Notes: generated by a model from the letters alone, not told the origin. Shown: positions 11,806 through 26,092, counted from the first letter of the stretch. The stretch: DNA of 64,000 nucleotides from Metaphire vulgaris (GCA_018105865.1 CM030870.1:897001-961000), one strand, 5' to 3'. Translations and numbers: made by a program.

Positions 11806-13448
11806 TTTTTGAATATGCCACACCAGGCGAGGAGTCTGGCTGTATATTTGCCAATCAAAATATTCAAAGAACTTTGACATTTTAATGTTTAAACTTTCAA
11901 ATACATTTGTTAACATCAAATTCCAACTTCCAATTACTTTATTATCTCAGAAGTTTAAGACCAATCTGAAAAGTGTTAAAACAAGTTTTCTAACTGATTA
12001 AGCTCAACTGTTCCAACCATATCCTCCAAAGCAGAAGCAGATAGCAATTAATTGCACAAAGGATACTGAAAAATTCCTTCAGCTATAAACCAATTAAATT
12101 CTCATCCATGTCAGATCACAAAAGGGCATTGAACATATTTCCTATTTTCTTAAACTAAATTCTCAAACCACATAAATCGTTTTCAAAGAATACATCTAAA
12201 TTCCTCACTGGTATTGCACTGCAAAACTTCTGTACCGTACAATGTTAGAACATACCAAAACTACACCACACCAAGATTCACAAACAACTATGCAAATACA
12301 GAACAAACTGAAAGATATCTACGATAACCCTACTACCATACTTACATACCATTTGTACAACAATTCCCTAACAGAATACTCGTTGACGTTGGGCCAGGCT
12401 GCCTTCTGAGGTAAGACCAACCAGGTCCCAACTATGAAGTAGAAAACACAAAATCAATACGGATACAAAAGAAACAAAATAAGAAATTCATTTCAACAAC
12501 TGTTGCGAACTTCTTTCACTATGTCAGACAGTCTCTTGTGGTCCAGAAAAAGCACGACATTGCATATCACTCCTCCACAATGCCGCACTGCACTCTTGGC
12601 TTGCACTTGTAAAGTCATTCCGAACAGATAAAATCTGCACTTCGATATGCACATACTGAACAGAGAGATTGCAACAATTGCCTAATTTCAGAGTTGCAGC
12701 ACTCCAGTTTCTAAACATTTTCTCATCTACATGACCATATCATTTCACGACAACCAAATAACAACATTGGCATATTCGTACGTCTTGTAGTAAAGCAAAT
12801 CTACTCGCAAATATGACTATATACTCGATTCCTCCCACCACACTACTAGTAAACTGCTGCCCCAACAAGAAACCAGCCCTAGGAACCATATGTTATGACT
12901 TCTTCACATGTTACAAAGTACACACAAAACACAGATAGTTACCAGAGTTGTACAGCGTCACTAAAGCCGTCGACACACAAAAAACAATGTGCACAAAATA
13001 CCTGAATAAAATACAACAGTAATAAAGTAGTAACACATTCACAGCACAATGCTGTATTTAGACGCCTTCTAGTCAACAAATGACACAACGCATTTAGGAA
13101 AAAATATTCTATTAATTATACAATAATATACATCCTATTCAAAGAACAAATAATTAAAGTCAACTGAAATATGACCTCCTGGTGCTCTGCCCTTTGCAGC
13201 AAAGGCCAACCAACTAAACCTCAAAATCTGGGGGGAATAAATAGCAGCAGATACTGCATCGATTTAAATTTTCATTTTTTGCACAAGCATGCAAACAAAA
13301 ATTAAGCTACAATGAGAAAAAATGAGCTTCAAAGTAAATTTCTTGCACTGAGACTTATGCAGTAGCCTTAATCATTAGCATTTGCTGCTAACTTTAAAAA
13401 CAAATTTCAAATCAAAGAAGCAAATAAATTTTCAACCAATTATTTTAA
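11806..13448. other. Intergenic, no gene recognised
   Basis: AT-rich unique sequence between the convergent MCU and ZSWIM8 genes. Open frames are short and lack family motifs or codon bias. Confidence 0.5.
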
Positions 13449-14049
13449 CCCTTTCGCCGCGACGGTGTTTTATACCCATATGTGGCCTAATACATGTACC
13501 ATGACGTAGGGATACCATAACGAGGCACTTCTGTACACATATACGGCCTGCAGTACGCATATACGGCTCTGCTATTTATATACAGAAGGCAATGAAATTT
13601 TCATGGAACAAATGAGTCTTTGGGATAGGATAGAATAGATTTATATAGTGCCGGGAGAGGTCAAGACCAGAAGAAGTAGACTATTATTCAGTGCTAGTTG
13701 GAGAATAGGCTGCTTTTTAGCTACACATAATGCAATACATGAAACTTTGTGTTTGCTTCAATTACTGTATTTTTTGAATAAACTACTGTATACTGTGTCA
13801 ATATATTCTATATATTGATTGCAAGCTAAACCAAAAAGTTCCCTAGATATGTAAGCCTGCTTCTTCCATTGTATCATGTCATCCTCAAGGTTCCCTTCCC
13901 TAAATATCATGTAAATAATCACCTGTGATGCCATTTGGTGAACAACTGTGTTACTTTCAATTCTTATACACGATGCGTCTTACTCGTCATGCGTGCTGCC
14001 GGAGCGGTTTCCATGACGAGTCTGACTCATCACTCGCAGCGACAAAGGG
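13449..14049. mobile_element. piggyBac-like non-autonomous element, 601 bp
   Basis: TTAA at 13445-13448 then CCCTTTCGCCGCGACGG. The right end is CGCAGCGACAAAGGG followed by TTAA at 14050-14053. TTAA targets with CCC..GGG ends match piggyBac. No transposase frame inside. It abuts the likely ZSWIM8 poly(A) signal. Confidence 0.8.
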
Positions 14050-14055
14050 TTAATA

Positions 14056-14061
14056 TTTATT
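14056..14061 (-). terminator. ZSWIM8: Candidate ZSWIM8 polyadenylation signal
   Basis: AATAAA on the minus strand, about 305 bp after the ZSWIM8 stop. It lies three bases beyond the TTAA that ends the piggyBac-like element. Confidence 0.45.
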
Positions 14062-14365
14062 GATAAAAAGTAAAAAAACTACGGCCCTGCATATTACGCC
14101 TACAGTTCAGCCACTTGCCCAAACTTAACGCTAGTAAAATAACACAAGAACATAATATGCCAAAAAGGAAAAATATACACCAACAACATAGCAAACCACC
14201 TAAGAACGTCTCAACAGAGAAGAACGATAGCAGGAAAAAAAACAGAAGAATAAGAAAACGTGCCCGAGTGTTGCACGCAACCAACGAAATCAAATAAACC
14301 TAGAGGTCAGTCAGTCGACGTGCAAATGAAACGAGAGGCATGTTCCTATGATGAACGAGTACGCA

Positions 14366-15843
14366 TCAAATACCCGACGAGTTGTGCAGCGCGCCGATGA
14401 TGCGCTGCCACAGTTCGCGCTTGCACGACTTAGACCGGCGCAGGCCCTGAAGCATCTCGTTGAACTGTGTCAGTCCGTCGGGCGTCATGCAGAAGGCGTT
14501 GCGTGCGCTGCATACGATGCTGACAAATTCGTCGTAGTCTGCCTGAGTTATGTGGTGAATGCGCGAGTGGGTGCACTGAACGAACCTAAAACAACAAAAG
14601 TACAAAACTCATCAAGAATCTAGTAAGCTAAATACAGTATTCAAGTAAATAAGTAACCAAGATACTGAAAATATTAATCATTAATATCTGCAGCCCTAAA
14701 AAAACCTAAAAAACCCTAGGCTTTTAAAAACCACATTTTCCAGGCCTGCTTTAAGCCAATGTACATTGCACAATGCATCGATTATATTATTAACCATTGG
14801 CAATGAAAAGTCAGGAAATTTGCCACAACCTACATCCACTGAAGGGCTTTCTGTAATACACAGACCGACTAAAACCAGCAAAACCAAGCAGAAATGTCAC
14901 CCAATTAATTCAGCTGATGAAAAGTACCAGGAAATTTTGACCTGGAGCAGTGGGGGAATATCCACTGAAGTTGTTGGGAAACAGCAGTGGGGATGTAGTG
15001 GTGGGCAAAAGCAAGGGAGGATGTCAATCCAGTTAATCCCCCTTCAGCTGCAAATCGTGCCCTGTACGGTACTTCAAAATGCGCGTTGCTTGTCGATGTC
15101 CGTGACGTGAAAATCAGATTTTTAAGCAAATTCAATGCAAAAGATAAACACATCAACAGCAGCTAGGACAATAGCGCTATATAAATCAGCCTATAACTAA
15201 CTAACTGGATGGGCAACAATTGGCCCCGACCACCTGCAAAATGACCCGAAAATTAACCCCCTACCGGCCATGGCCCAGGGGCGGAAAGTTAGTAGAATGG
15301 CAACAGCAGAAGGTCGCGGGTTCGAGACCCACAGGAGCCGTAAGGTCAACTCAACCTTCTTTCGCCAGATGGCGGTGGCAGCTGAGTAGCGGATTAATCC
15401 TCGGAGTAAAAGGCGCTTTTGCAAGTGAACTCTGGTCCCGTATCATGTAACATGTAACTTGCACCAGACATCTGGCTGATGGTCCTGAAACGGAGATTAG
15501 TGCCACCCTAGGAGCTTTGAGGTTAGCCTTGAGAGTTCGAGAACGACTTTACTTTTACCGGTCAGACTCACATGTGTTTCCACTATACACTGTATTACAA
15601 ATGAATGGCTGGTAAAGGGGTTAAGGGAAGCAAATCAATTTAGGAAAGAAAAGCGTGCGTCGTACATCTGTAGACATCTTTGGAGGAGGGAGCTGAGCAT
15701 CGGCAGACGCAGCTGTTGGGGGACTTGTGTCATGTTGTTGCCCGAAAGGAACTTAGCCGATTCCATGGCGATGTCGAGGAGGATGAATGGACTGACGATT
15801 GTGGCACAGACGCTGGAGCAGAACTGCTGGAGGTAACTGGCAC
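14366..15843 (-). CDS. ZSWIM8: ZSWIM8 exons 22-23 and stop
   Basis: Exon 22 (15666-15843) encodes ASYLQQFCSSVCATIVSPFIL. Exon 23 (14366-14585) encodes HHITQADYDEFV, RNAFCMTPDGLTQFNEMLQGL and KRELWQRI, the conserved C-terminus, with TGA at 14366-14368. Donor GTACGA at 15665 is weak but phase-consistent. Confidence 0.93.
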
Positions 15844-18800
15844 CTGACAAAACCGACAGCTCACCTGATTACATTGAAAAATCTGTCACTTGTGCAATTA
15901 ACATATTCATATTCATTAAAATTAACATATTAGCAACTCCTATTTCTATGGCCCTCTTTTTGAAATGACTTAAAACTGATCTCTTTGTCAATATACAGTA
16001 ATTGTTGTGAGAGCGCTTCTGAGTGATTCTTCAGAAGAGGTGCTACATAAATATTTTGTTACATTACATTACATATTCAACAAGCCTTGTAAATATGTAT
16101 GCCGACAATAAATGCATCTCACTTAACTATTTATATCTGACCTGTGTTAACACATGCAAACCGACCAGAGAAGGATAAAATCAATGATGTCTGCGACATA
16201 CCAAATCGAACCCAGGACAAAATTATCATTCGTAAATGTTTTACAAACACTTACGATTCTTATCCGTAAATATTATAACGTAAACTGACCGAATTCCATA
16301 ACCAGTCAAAGCCGATATACAAGCAGCTCACATGAATAATCATCAGCCTACATTGGTAAATATGAATATTCATTAATCACTGACCTAATTTCATGGAAAT
16401 GCTGTGCAGCCATTTTACATCCTCTCCGTAAGGTGGATTCCGGGAGAACTTCACCTGCGGCCTGTCGTCATGGACACGCCGGGCGAGCGTCTCCATGGCG
16501 AGCATTCCAACTCGATACGCCGCGAGCAGGTAATTGATTTGACCTGGATTCGAGAACGCCACGTCCAGAGGAGCAGTGGGTGGTGCCGGCTGAACTCCAC
16601 CGCCTTGTTGGCTTCCAGGTGGTGGTGCTGCGGTAACAGGCGGCAGAGCCTGGGCACCGTCCACCGGTTGCAGAATACCGTAGGGTCCCACAGCATGCCC
16701 CCAGTTCGCAATTCCGGCGCCGCTGCCCGGTTGCTGAGGCCCGCCCGACGATGGAGACGACACAAAAGTGACGGGGTGGAACGGAGGGGGTCGACAGATG
16801 GAGGGGTGAAACGACGCACCCACGTTCGAGGGCACATATGGGGGCTGCCCGGTGTACGTGTACTTGGCCATGCGCATCTGTTGGGAGTGTGGAATGTGAG
16901 GCGGGGGCTGGATGCCGTAGAAGTGACCGAAGTTGGGAGGAGTTATCGGCTGAAGGTAGGCGTAGGAAGGGGCGAGGAATGGGTGTAGTACCTGGAACGG
17001 CTGCCCCGTGGGGAGGGCGTACGACATGGGGGTGATGGGGAGAGGCGCGCCCGCTGGATAGATCCCGTTCGAGCCTTGTGGACATAAGGGAGCAGCCGAC
17101 ATCAGCGGACCAGGGTTGATCAGGCCTGGGCCAGACTGGTCGCGAACCACGTGGACGACAGAGATGGCCGACGGTGGCCCACCGTTCATGCCCTCCGCTC
17201 TCTGTTGGTCATCTGGGTGATTGGCGTTTCTATTGATGGTTCCGGATGTCGGAGCAGACAACTGCAGTGGACCGTGAAGAGTTTCTTCGTACAGTTCGTA
17301 CCATCTGCGTCGCACACAAATAAAAAAGCGATTAAGAGAATCCGAACAAATTGCAAGTTCTTCTCTGTGAACGTTGAATGTCAAACTGGGTCCAAGTCCA
17401 GTTGCGGATAACATCCAGCCAGTCTTTATTATCTTTTGCACGAGGTCTTCTTTGATGTTTAGCATTTGTCACATTTCTGTATTTAGAATATATTTTGCAT
17501 GCAGCCTACTTATTCCCAATTATTATTATTATTAGTATGTGGTTGTTAATGCGCATTGAGTCATTCACAAAGTGAAAAACTGTAAGAACGGAGCCCATCA
17601 CAGAGGTGAATGACTTGCTTCAAGGTCACTACGCAGTGGCTAGATTCAAACCCGCTACCCTCCGGTTCCAGGTCAAGAATCCTACCACTACTCTAGTCCC
17701 AAGAGTCTTCTCCAACGGAACATTTTCTAAGCCTGCTTAAATACAAGCCCTTACTCTTCTTGTATGGAGCAGAGACATGGACTATATCCAAGGCTATGCA
17801 GAAGAAATTGGAAGCCACAGAAATGTGATATCTGTTAATGATACTGAAGATTGCACGGACGGAAAAGAAAACCAGTGAAGAGATCTTAAATGAAATTGGA
17901 ATAGAAAGAAGTCTGATGGTAACTTTCAAAAAAGGCAGCTTTCCTTCTTTGGACCTATAATGAGGAAAGAAGGCCTGGAGCATTTGGCAATAACTGGAAA
18001 AGTGGAGGGGAAAAGAGGAAGGCAGAGAAACACCTAAGTAGACTGCCTACGAGAAGGAATTGAGGGAGTAAAGAATAACATCGAATTAATAAGAGGATGT
18101 CAAGATCGAACAAAGTGGAAATCCATGGTCGCTAACATAGAAATACACACAGCACCTACAGGAGAAGACGTATCACATATATGAAATTCAAGAAGCGTAA
18201 CAAGGAGGCCCTGACCGCTTTGCGACTTCAAAGAGAACCTCCGGACAGACGGCGCCTTCCTTGACCGTGAGCTCGACGGACAGACACGCTCGCTCCAACA
18301 TGTCTTTGCTCTGCTCCTTGCACTGGACGAGCGCTCGCTGGATCTCGTTCGGATTGAGCGCCTGCGCGTGAGGCAAACACGACAGCGCCAACTCCGCGGC
18401 AGCTCGCACCATGTTGGGGTCGCGACACCTCGACGCGCGGTCGGCGAGGGAAGCGACCTCCTGCGGGGTCAGATGACCCTCCCATGACTTAATCAGGATG
18501 TTGATCGCCGGATATCCGATCTCTGTAGCCTGACCTTCATCGTTGAAACACAATCGAATTAAAAAATTTAATTCGTACAGCAAATACAAGCCTAAATCGC
18601 ACATCTGTGTGTATAAACACCGACACACTCTATGACACTGAAAAGATAATTTGCCAAGAGTAAAAATCGAGGAATATGTTTATTATACACACAAAGGGCA
18701 AACAGCATTACTATTTGAATGATTGTGCAAAAACAGCAACAATGGCAGCCATAACAGTAATAATAAAAAACAAAATATCTTTAATAATAATTAATTAGTA

Positions 18801-21800
18801 GGCATAGGAAGGCACAATGAATGGGTGTAGAACTTGGAACCGTTGCCCACTTGGGAGGGCATATGACATGGGGTAATGGGGAGAGGCCCAATAGGGCATA
18901 TGACATGGGGCAATGGGGAGAGGCCACCAGGGCATATGGCATGAGGAAAATGGGGAGAGGCCCACTAGGGCATATGACATGGGGTAATGGGGTAAGCGGC
19001 CGCCAGTGGCATAGATCCCACGCGAGCCTTGCCGACACAACGGAGCACCATATATCAAAATAATAATAAAAATAGTAATAAATAATATTTTAGTGAATAG
19101 CAAACAAAAATCTGTGAACCCGTTATCCACGACACGTGCGACGAATACGTCCTCTGCAGCCACTTGGGAGACACGAAGTTATTCAGTCCGAGAGCGTACA
19201 GTCCAATCCGGAAGGCACACAGATGGAGAGCCCGGTGAGGTCCGGTGGGGTTGGTGTTACCAGCCGCCGACTGGTTGACAAACAGCGACGTGGAGCTGCT
19301 ACCACCGGCCTTCACCAGAACCGTCTTCGCCAATTCAAACATGAAGTGGGCGTACGCCTCGCTTGGCTGGTTGGAACCATCGGCATTGGACGATTCTTGC
19401 CCTTATACCTTGAATAATCCAAAATAGCAAAACCAGTGTTGGAGTTGTGAAATTTGAGCTGGGGAGGTGGGGGGGTTGACGACTGAAATTCAATGAATGA
19501 CAGAAACTGCATGTACCCAATATGCAATTTTTGGGAGGGTTGCAAAGTTAGCTGGGGGTTCAACCCCCACCCCCCGGCAACTCCAACCCTGAGCAAAACC
19601 ACTGTTATTTGTAGGCTGCAGTTTTTATCAATTTGCTGGAGTTAAGCACTTCTGTTAACCATACAAACAGCAGTGTCTAATACAACATGATCTATATATT
19701 ATATCAAAATCCTATCTGATTAATGTCATAACCAACAATACTGTAGTACCTGGGATAATTAACTGGCAAATGTGATGAAACAACCACAGTATCTACATAC
19801 TAACTGGTTATTAAAGGCATTCATCATCAGCAACAAGACCAGCAACTGTAAGAATATTATTGCCTTACTATGATAACATAGACACTCGGCTAACCTAGCA
19901 CCTTTCACGTTTGGGGTAGAACTTCGTGAGTAGATGAGATTCAAAGGTAACTGAACAACACCTTCTGATGTAATAGGAGGACTACAAAGATAAAACAACT
20001 ATAACTGAGGTAAAGATACCACCAGGCATCTCATTCAAAACCTCAAAACTAATTTTACAAGTGTCTATTCGAACGGGAATTAACAAAAACTTCTTAACTG
20101 CATTTCAAAAGTGCGCAATTGATCAAAGGTAAATTTCAGGCAAAGGCTACAGAAATTCAGTCACAGAATTTCTCGAAAATGTTTAAATATTATATAAAAC
20201 AATCGACAGCAATATGTACAACAATATGCACAGCAATGTGTACAACAATATGCACAGCAATGTGTACAACAATATGCACAGCAATGTGTACAACAATATG
20301 CACAGCAATGTGTACAACAATATACACAACAATATGCACAGCAATGTGTACAACAATATGCACAGCAATGTGTACAACAATATGCACAACAATAAGCACA
20401 GCAATGTGTACAACAATATGAACAGCAATGTGTACAACAATATGCACATCAATGTGTACAACAATATGCACAGCAATGTGTACAACAATGTGCACAACAA
20501 TATGCACAACAATGTGCACAACAATATGCACAGCAGCGCACCTGTCGTCGCCTGACTTCACGGCCACCTGGAACTCGCATCCGCTGGAGTCGCTGCTCTT
20601 CTGGCTGCTTCCGCTGTCGCTGCCGGGACCGTGATGAGCGACGCCATGAAGACCGGTCAGGTTACGGCGGACAAGCGTCGGAGAATTGTCACTGGAGGTA
20701 GTTTCTGGCGCACTGCTGTCAATGCTTGCCATGCCTAGACAGAAAAACACCGGGCCATGTTGAAGAAATTGCTTCAGTAATACCTGATAGAACAAAAGAT
20801 CCAATGTTAATAATTAGACAAGTTACTGTTCTACAATCTTTAACAAATTCCATGATATATGTACAACATATGTACATACATATGTGCAGTTGTACACTGT
20901 GTATGGAAAAAAAGAAAACCCTTTGATAATTACAAAATCAAATTTCAATTATTTATAATTTTTATTGCAGATCTCATTTCAGTTCTAATATAAAATTAAA
21001 TTGAAAATGATCTTCATTTGAAAACATTTTGTTTGTCAACACACTCAATGACATAGAAAATGACGCCAGCAAAATGGGCAGAAAACTGCAATCTGTGACA
21101 GCAACAGTTACAAACCACTGAAACAAGTAAACAGATTCTAATGAAATTTTCCACTATTTACAAAAATAGACGTTTCTTTAAGTGTTTAAAATTTTGTCTA
21201 AATCAGTGCAGAATCGAGGTATCTCTTGCAATATGTTTAGGGTTTCCTTTTTTTCCCAGACACAGTGTAGGCCTATATATGTGTGTGTATGGTATATACA
21301 CACGATGAGGGTGAGCAGAGAGAAAATGTGCTATTGCATACCTATTCATGCACACACACACACACACATGCATAAAATCAAATTTATTAACAAATACAGC
21401 AATAAATGCTGATCATGTAAGAAGAGGCTGTTTGCATATTTTTCTCATAAGCTGCTTTCTATTGATCTGGATTAATTATTATATTCAAAGTCTCTTCAGT
21501 GAGAACCAATTGAATGCAATTAGAAAAACTCGAAACATTCAAGAACGGTGAACACGATCAATTTATAACCTTTCAAAGGTCACATCAGAGAGAGACTCAT
21601 TCAAATTGTGTTAACATTCACGTGGACTTAATAAAAATTTTACTGTTATTTATGAAGACCAGTTAGTAAATACTCTCTACTGGACTATTTATATAGCACT
21701 GTAAGAATAGCAGCATAACTAAAGACAAGGGCACCTAATATCAAGAGGAATTCTATTATGTGAATATGCAACTGTTGTCGCCTATGACTTTCAATTGTGA

Positions 21801-24800
21801 AAATGGCCGCTCCTCACCAACTGAATGCTTCTTTGCAGTGCGTAGGTTTGCACATCGGAATTTGGCCTCCCAGGCCTTATAGTCACTGCTGCCCTCTATG
21901 TCCTCCTCGAGGCCTGCGCTGTTTGTGGCCTCACTGAAATCGAAATATATTTTGTCCTTAGAGGCCACATCAAGCAAGCAAAGATCAAAAATCACTTTGT
22001 ATAATGCCAGGTAATGCTGCATGCCTGCATATAACCATGAATGAATGAATGAATGAGTTCAAATATTACTTTTGATCATAGAAATTAGCCAGAATTTAAT
22101 ACATGATACTTTCTACGATATTATGATACTAAATGATACTACAGCATAGAAAAGTCACCAAATATTTCTCTGTTCATGCTCACCAAGTGTTTAATTTAAA
22201 CTCACAGGGAAGGAACTGACAAGGCCGGGTGGAGGGAGGGAAGTCAGCTAGGGGACTGCTGTTAGTTGATGTAGTATGCCAAAATTTCCAGGGAAAATTG
22301 GAAATTTCCGGAGAGAAAAGGGGCAATTTCCCCCCGGAAACGGCCTAGATTAAACCCTGTGCTCACCTGCTCATAGGCAGACTTGGAGTGGGAGTTTGCT
22401 CCGAAGTCAGAGTCTGATCAACTCCAAGTTTCTTCAACTTCTCGACGCTACGACTCTCTTCCTTAGTCACAGAGGACACGTCCTCTTTTCCCGCCACAAC
22501 TGCCGTCGACGGAATAGAGTCCAGACTGGCGGCCACCGCAGCCGCATCTGCGAGGATTCCAAACCCGGCATCGGAGATGGAAAAGCAACCCCTGGCAGAG
22601 GAACCGGCGGAGGCGGAAAACCCGGTTGGAGGAGGGTTTCTGTACAGTTGGTAGACTTCCTTATCAAGCAGTTTGTCCATTATCTGAAAATGTCAACTGC
22701 AAGATTTCAGGGTCAAGTTGAAGGTCAAAGGGTCAAAGTTGAAGGCCATAATGAAACCTGTCAACTCAAATGTCACGAAGAGCATCATGCCTGTGTGTGA
22801 CTAAAAATGAATGACTGAATGAACAAATGAAAAAATAAATGAACTAGTTTGGAAAATCCGGTAAAAACAGGAAAAAACAGATGGAAAAAGAGCAAGACAG
22901 AATAAAATACACTGAAGACAGCCTAAGAGAAGAAAAGAGTGGAGATCCATGGTCGATGATGTTGCAATACACAGCACACGACGACGAAGAAGAAGAACAA
23001 GAAGTTCAACAAATGAACTCCTCAATTAAACATCGAATATGCATTGCACATTTTGCTGAAAAATGCAATATTTCCAGGTGGATCAATAATCATCATCATC
23101 ATCATAATTCATGGGCGTCCGGAGGGGGAGGGTGCAAGGGGGAGCAATTGCACCCCACTGGAAAAATTGTGGAGTTATGTGAAAAAGTAAAATTACTGAT
23201 TTCTTTCATCACAAAACCTGGTTTTGCAACCCCTGGAAAATGTTTTAATTTCTTTCATCACCAGACCCTGTTTGGCAACCCCTAGAAATATTTCTGTGGA
23301 CGCCCATGTCATCATTTGCATATCATCTCTCTGCTCACTCTCGCCAGTTTCTGCGCGTCGTCTTTGTAAAGAACCAACATCGCCACGGAAGAGGAGTTCC
23401 CCTTCTGGCGCTTCAACCCTGCAACAAAATGACCTTCGGACTTTGCTCCAGCAGAGAGAAGAGGATGCTCCGTCTCTTCTGCGGCAACTGAAACATTCGC
23501 CTTCAACCCTGCAACAAAAATGACACAAAACGATCGCTCAGAGACTTTGCTCCAGCAGACGTTAAGACAGGAAGAATACAACAATAACTCAAAAATAGAA
23601 CGTCTATTACTATCTTTAATAAAAAAATTATCGATATAACCCCTTAACTGGGCAACTCTCTTCTTGCGGCAACTCAGAAGCGATTTATACATTAGGCAAA
23701 ATAGGAACTGTGCTTGGGACCTACAAAGCATTCAGGGATCTATGAAAGCCAGAAAATAAAGTGCTGAAAACACAAATATAGCTTTTCACCTAAAAATTAT
23801 GACAGAAATTGCAGATACAAATTTAATAATGTTTGTAACTCTAACAGTTACTGTTAAACAGTAAACAGCGTAAGATGAGCGCTTAAGCTGTTTTACAGTA
23901 TGTCTATATTCCAACTCTTTGCAGTAGCTGCGGAGAATATACAAAATACGAACATGATAGTCCCTGGGGGCTACAAAGACCTTAAAACAGCCCTGGTGTC
24001 ATCGTTATAGTCAATTTTGCCACCACCACACACACCACCACCACCACCACATAAGATAACAATGTTGAAAAAGCAACTGTGGTACAATTGAAAATTAGGT
24101 CCAGAATTTGTACAACATCATTAAGAAAGCAAATTGAAAAAAGCTGCTTAAATTGAAACGTAGGTACTTTCCCGTTATCCGGACCCCAGTGAAGAGATAT
24201 TAGGGTTAGGGTGAGTGTTAACCATAATTATGTTAACCCTAACACTAACCGCCACCCTAACCCTAAGCATTCCTTAGTATCTCTTCATTGGGGTCCGGAT
24301 AATGGGAAAGTACCGAAACGTATAACTGAATATCTAACCGAGCCGTAACTGCCGCTTCGAAGCCGAGACGCTCATCTGCCGCCGTCAGCGTCACTCCAGA
24401 TCGAGCTCCACACGGCACAACGCTAGATCTGCTGCCGCCTGTAAAACCAAAACAGCGCCAAAATATAAATGCAAATTAACAAGTCACAAACAGCAACAAA
24501 TTTAAAGTACGGTTAATTCACCTGAATTCAATGCAATCGTCATTCGCGTGCAGCCTAAAATTGCAACCAAAGGTGCAACATCAGAATTGCCAGAATCCTG
24601 CACAAATTTAACCTTTAAACCGCCAAACCGAGTACACTCCATCCATGTGCATATAGTTACAAAGTATTTGGCAGTATAATGGTTAAGAAATGAGATTGTT
24701 AATGGTCAATCGGTCCTAAGAGCAAGGACTGGCCCTTTTAACCTTGACCGGTTAACCGTAATTTCAATTTGAAAACATCAAAACGCTTTGAGGTAGGCCG

Positions 24801-25363
24801 CAGGATGCTGGCATAGGCGCCGGCAACATCAAAGCGCTTTGATGTAGCCGCAGAGGACTCCGGGGCCCCAGCACCGGCAACATCAAAGCGCTTTGATGTA
24901 GGCACGACACCAGGCTGCCGCTAACTTTCTTTGAACGGTTAACCGGACCTTTAAAACCAGCGGTTCTAACAACCTTATTAAGAAATTCACAATACTCAAC
25001 AATAAGCAATTAATAAGTAGGAGATGCATTTACCTGGGAAGCACAGACAGTCAAATATGAAGCTGGCGAGCATTATTGGAAGAAGAGTCTCTCCGCGAGA
25101 CTTCAGCTTTCCGTCTCGAAGTTTTTCCGCACGGTCGCGGATTATCGCCAGCTCCTCTGGTCCCAGCGCGATCTTCTTCAGCAGAATCACTAATTCTGAC
25201 TCCTGATGTGCCAGCTTCACCTGAAAACAGTGCACGGCCACAGTGCAAGATGCAACTTTACACAAAAGCAGAAAATAAAAATAACAATGATGTAAAGGCT
25301 GCCATAACAAAGTTCACAGGTATTGTTGTTACCAGGAATGATAGATAGATAGATAAATAAATA

Positions 25364-25410
<47 letters not shown>

Positions 25411-26044
25411 CAATGATCATATAAAATGTAAAAAACTAAAATGCAGAAGAACAAGCAACAAAACCATTGAATGACTGACAAACATTTAACCCTTCAACAT
25501 CCAAATACTTTGAAAATATATGCAACTGGACCAAGTATACTCGGTTATGGCAGTTCAAGGGTTAAACAAACCTCAAGAGATTTGTTTGGGGCGGGAGGAC
25601 GCGCCATCTCGAGGCCAAACATTCCAATCCGAAACGCCAGATGGCGCAACTCCGTCTCCTCGAGCAATACGGAGCAAAGGAAGTAGGCGCTGGAAAGCGT
25701 TGCCAGGCCGTACGACTGGGTACGCTTCTTCTTCTCGCCTGGAAAAAAAAATTGGGCCAAACTTTGCATGAAGGTCAGAATAAACAGTATTACAAACATA
25801 TTTTCCATATCTGTGAAGTGCGCGTTAGAGCATTGCACGACTTTTGCCACGCAAATCGGAGGGCAGCGGTTGGAATCTGACCCTAGCAACTGCGTAGCAA
25901 CCTTGGACAAGTTGTTCGCCCCCAAATGTCTGTGAGAAAGGCAATGGGAAACCATTCCACTCATATCATTCCCAGATGGCATAAAAACCAATTGGGACTG
26001 CCTTAGGGCAGTGAACAACACATCATCATCAATTATGTTCATCG

Positions 26045-26092
<48 letters not shown>

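Noticed and set aside
16404..17085. Long open frames (up to 205 codons) on both strands over ZSWIM8 exon 21
   Set aside because: Shadows of a GC-rich coding exon; only the minus frame of exon 21 is conserved.
20119..20804. Repetitive frames resembling a tandem-repeat protein, or a CRISPR-like array
   Set aside because: A continuous 24-bp minisatellite without spacers, in a eukaryotic intron.
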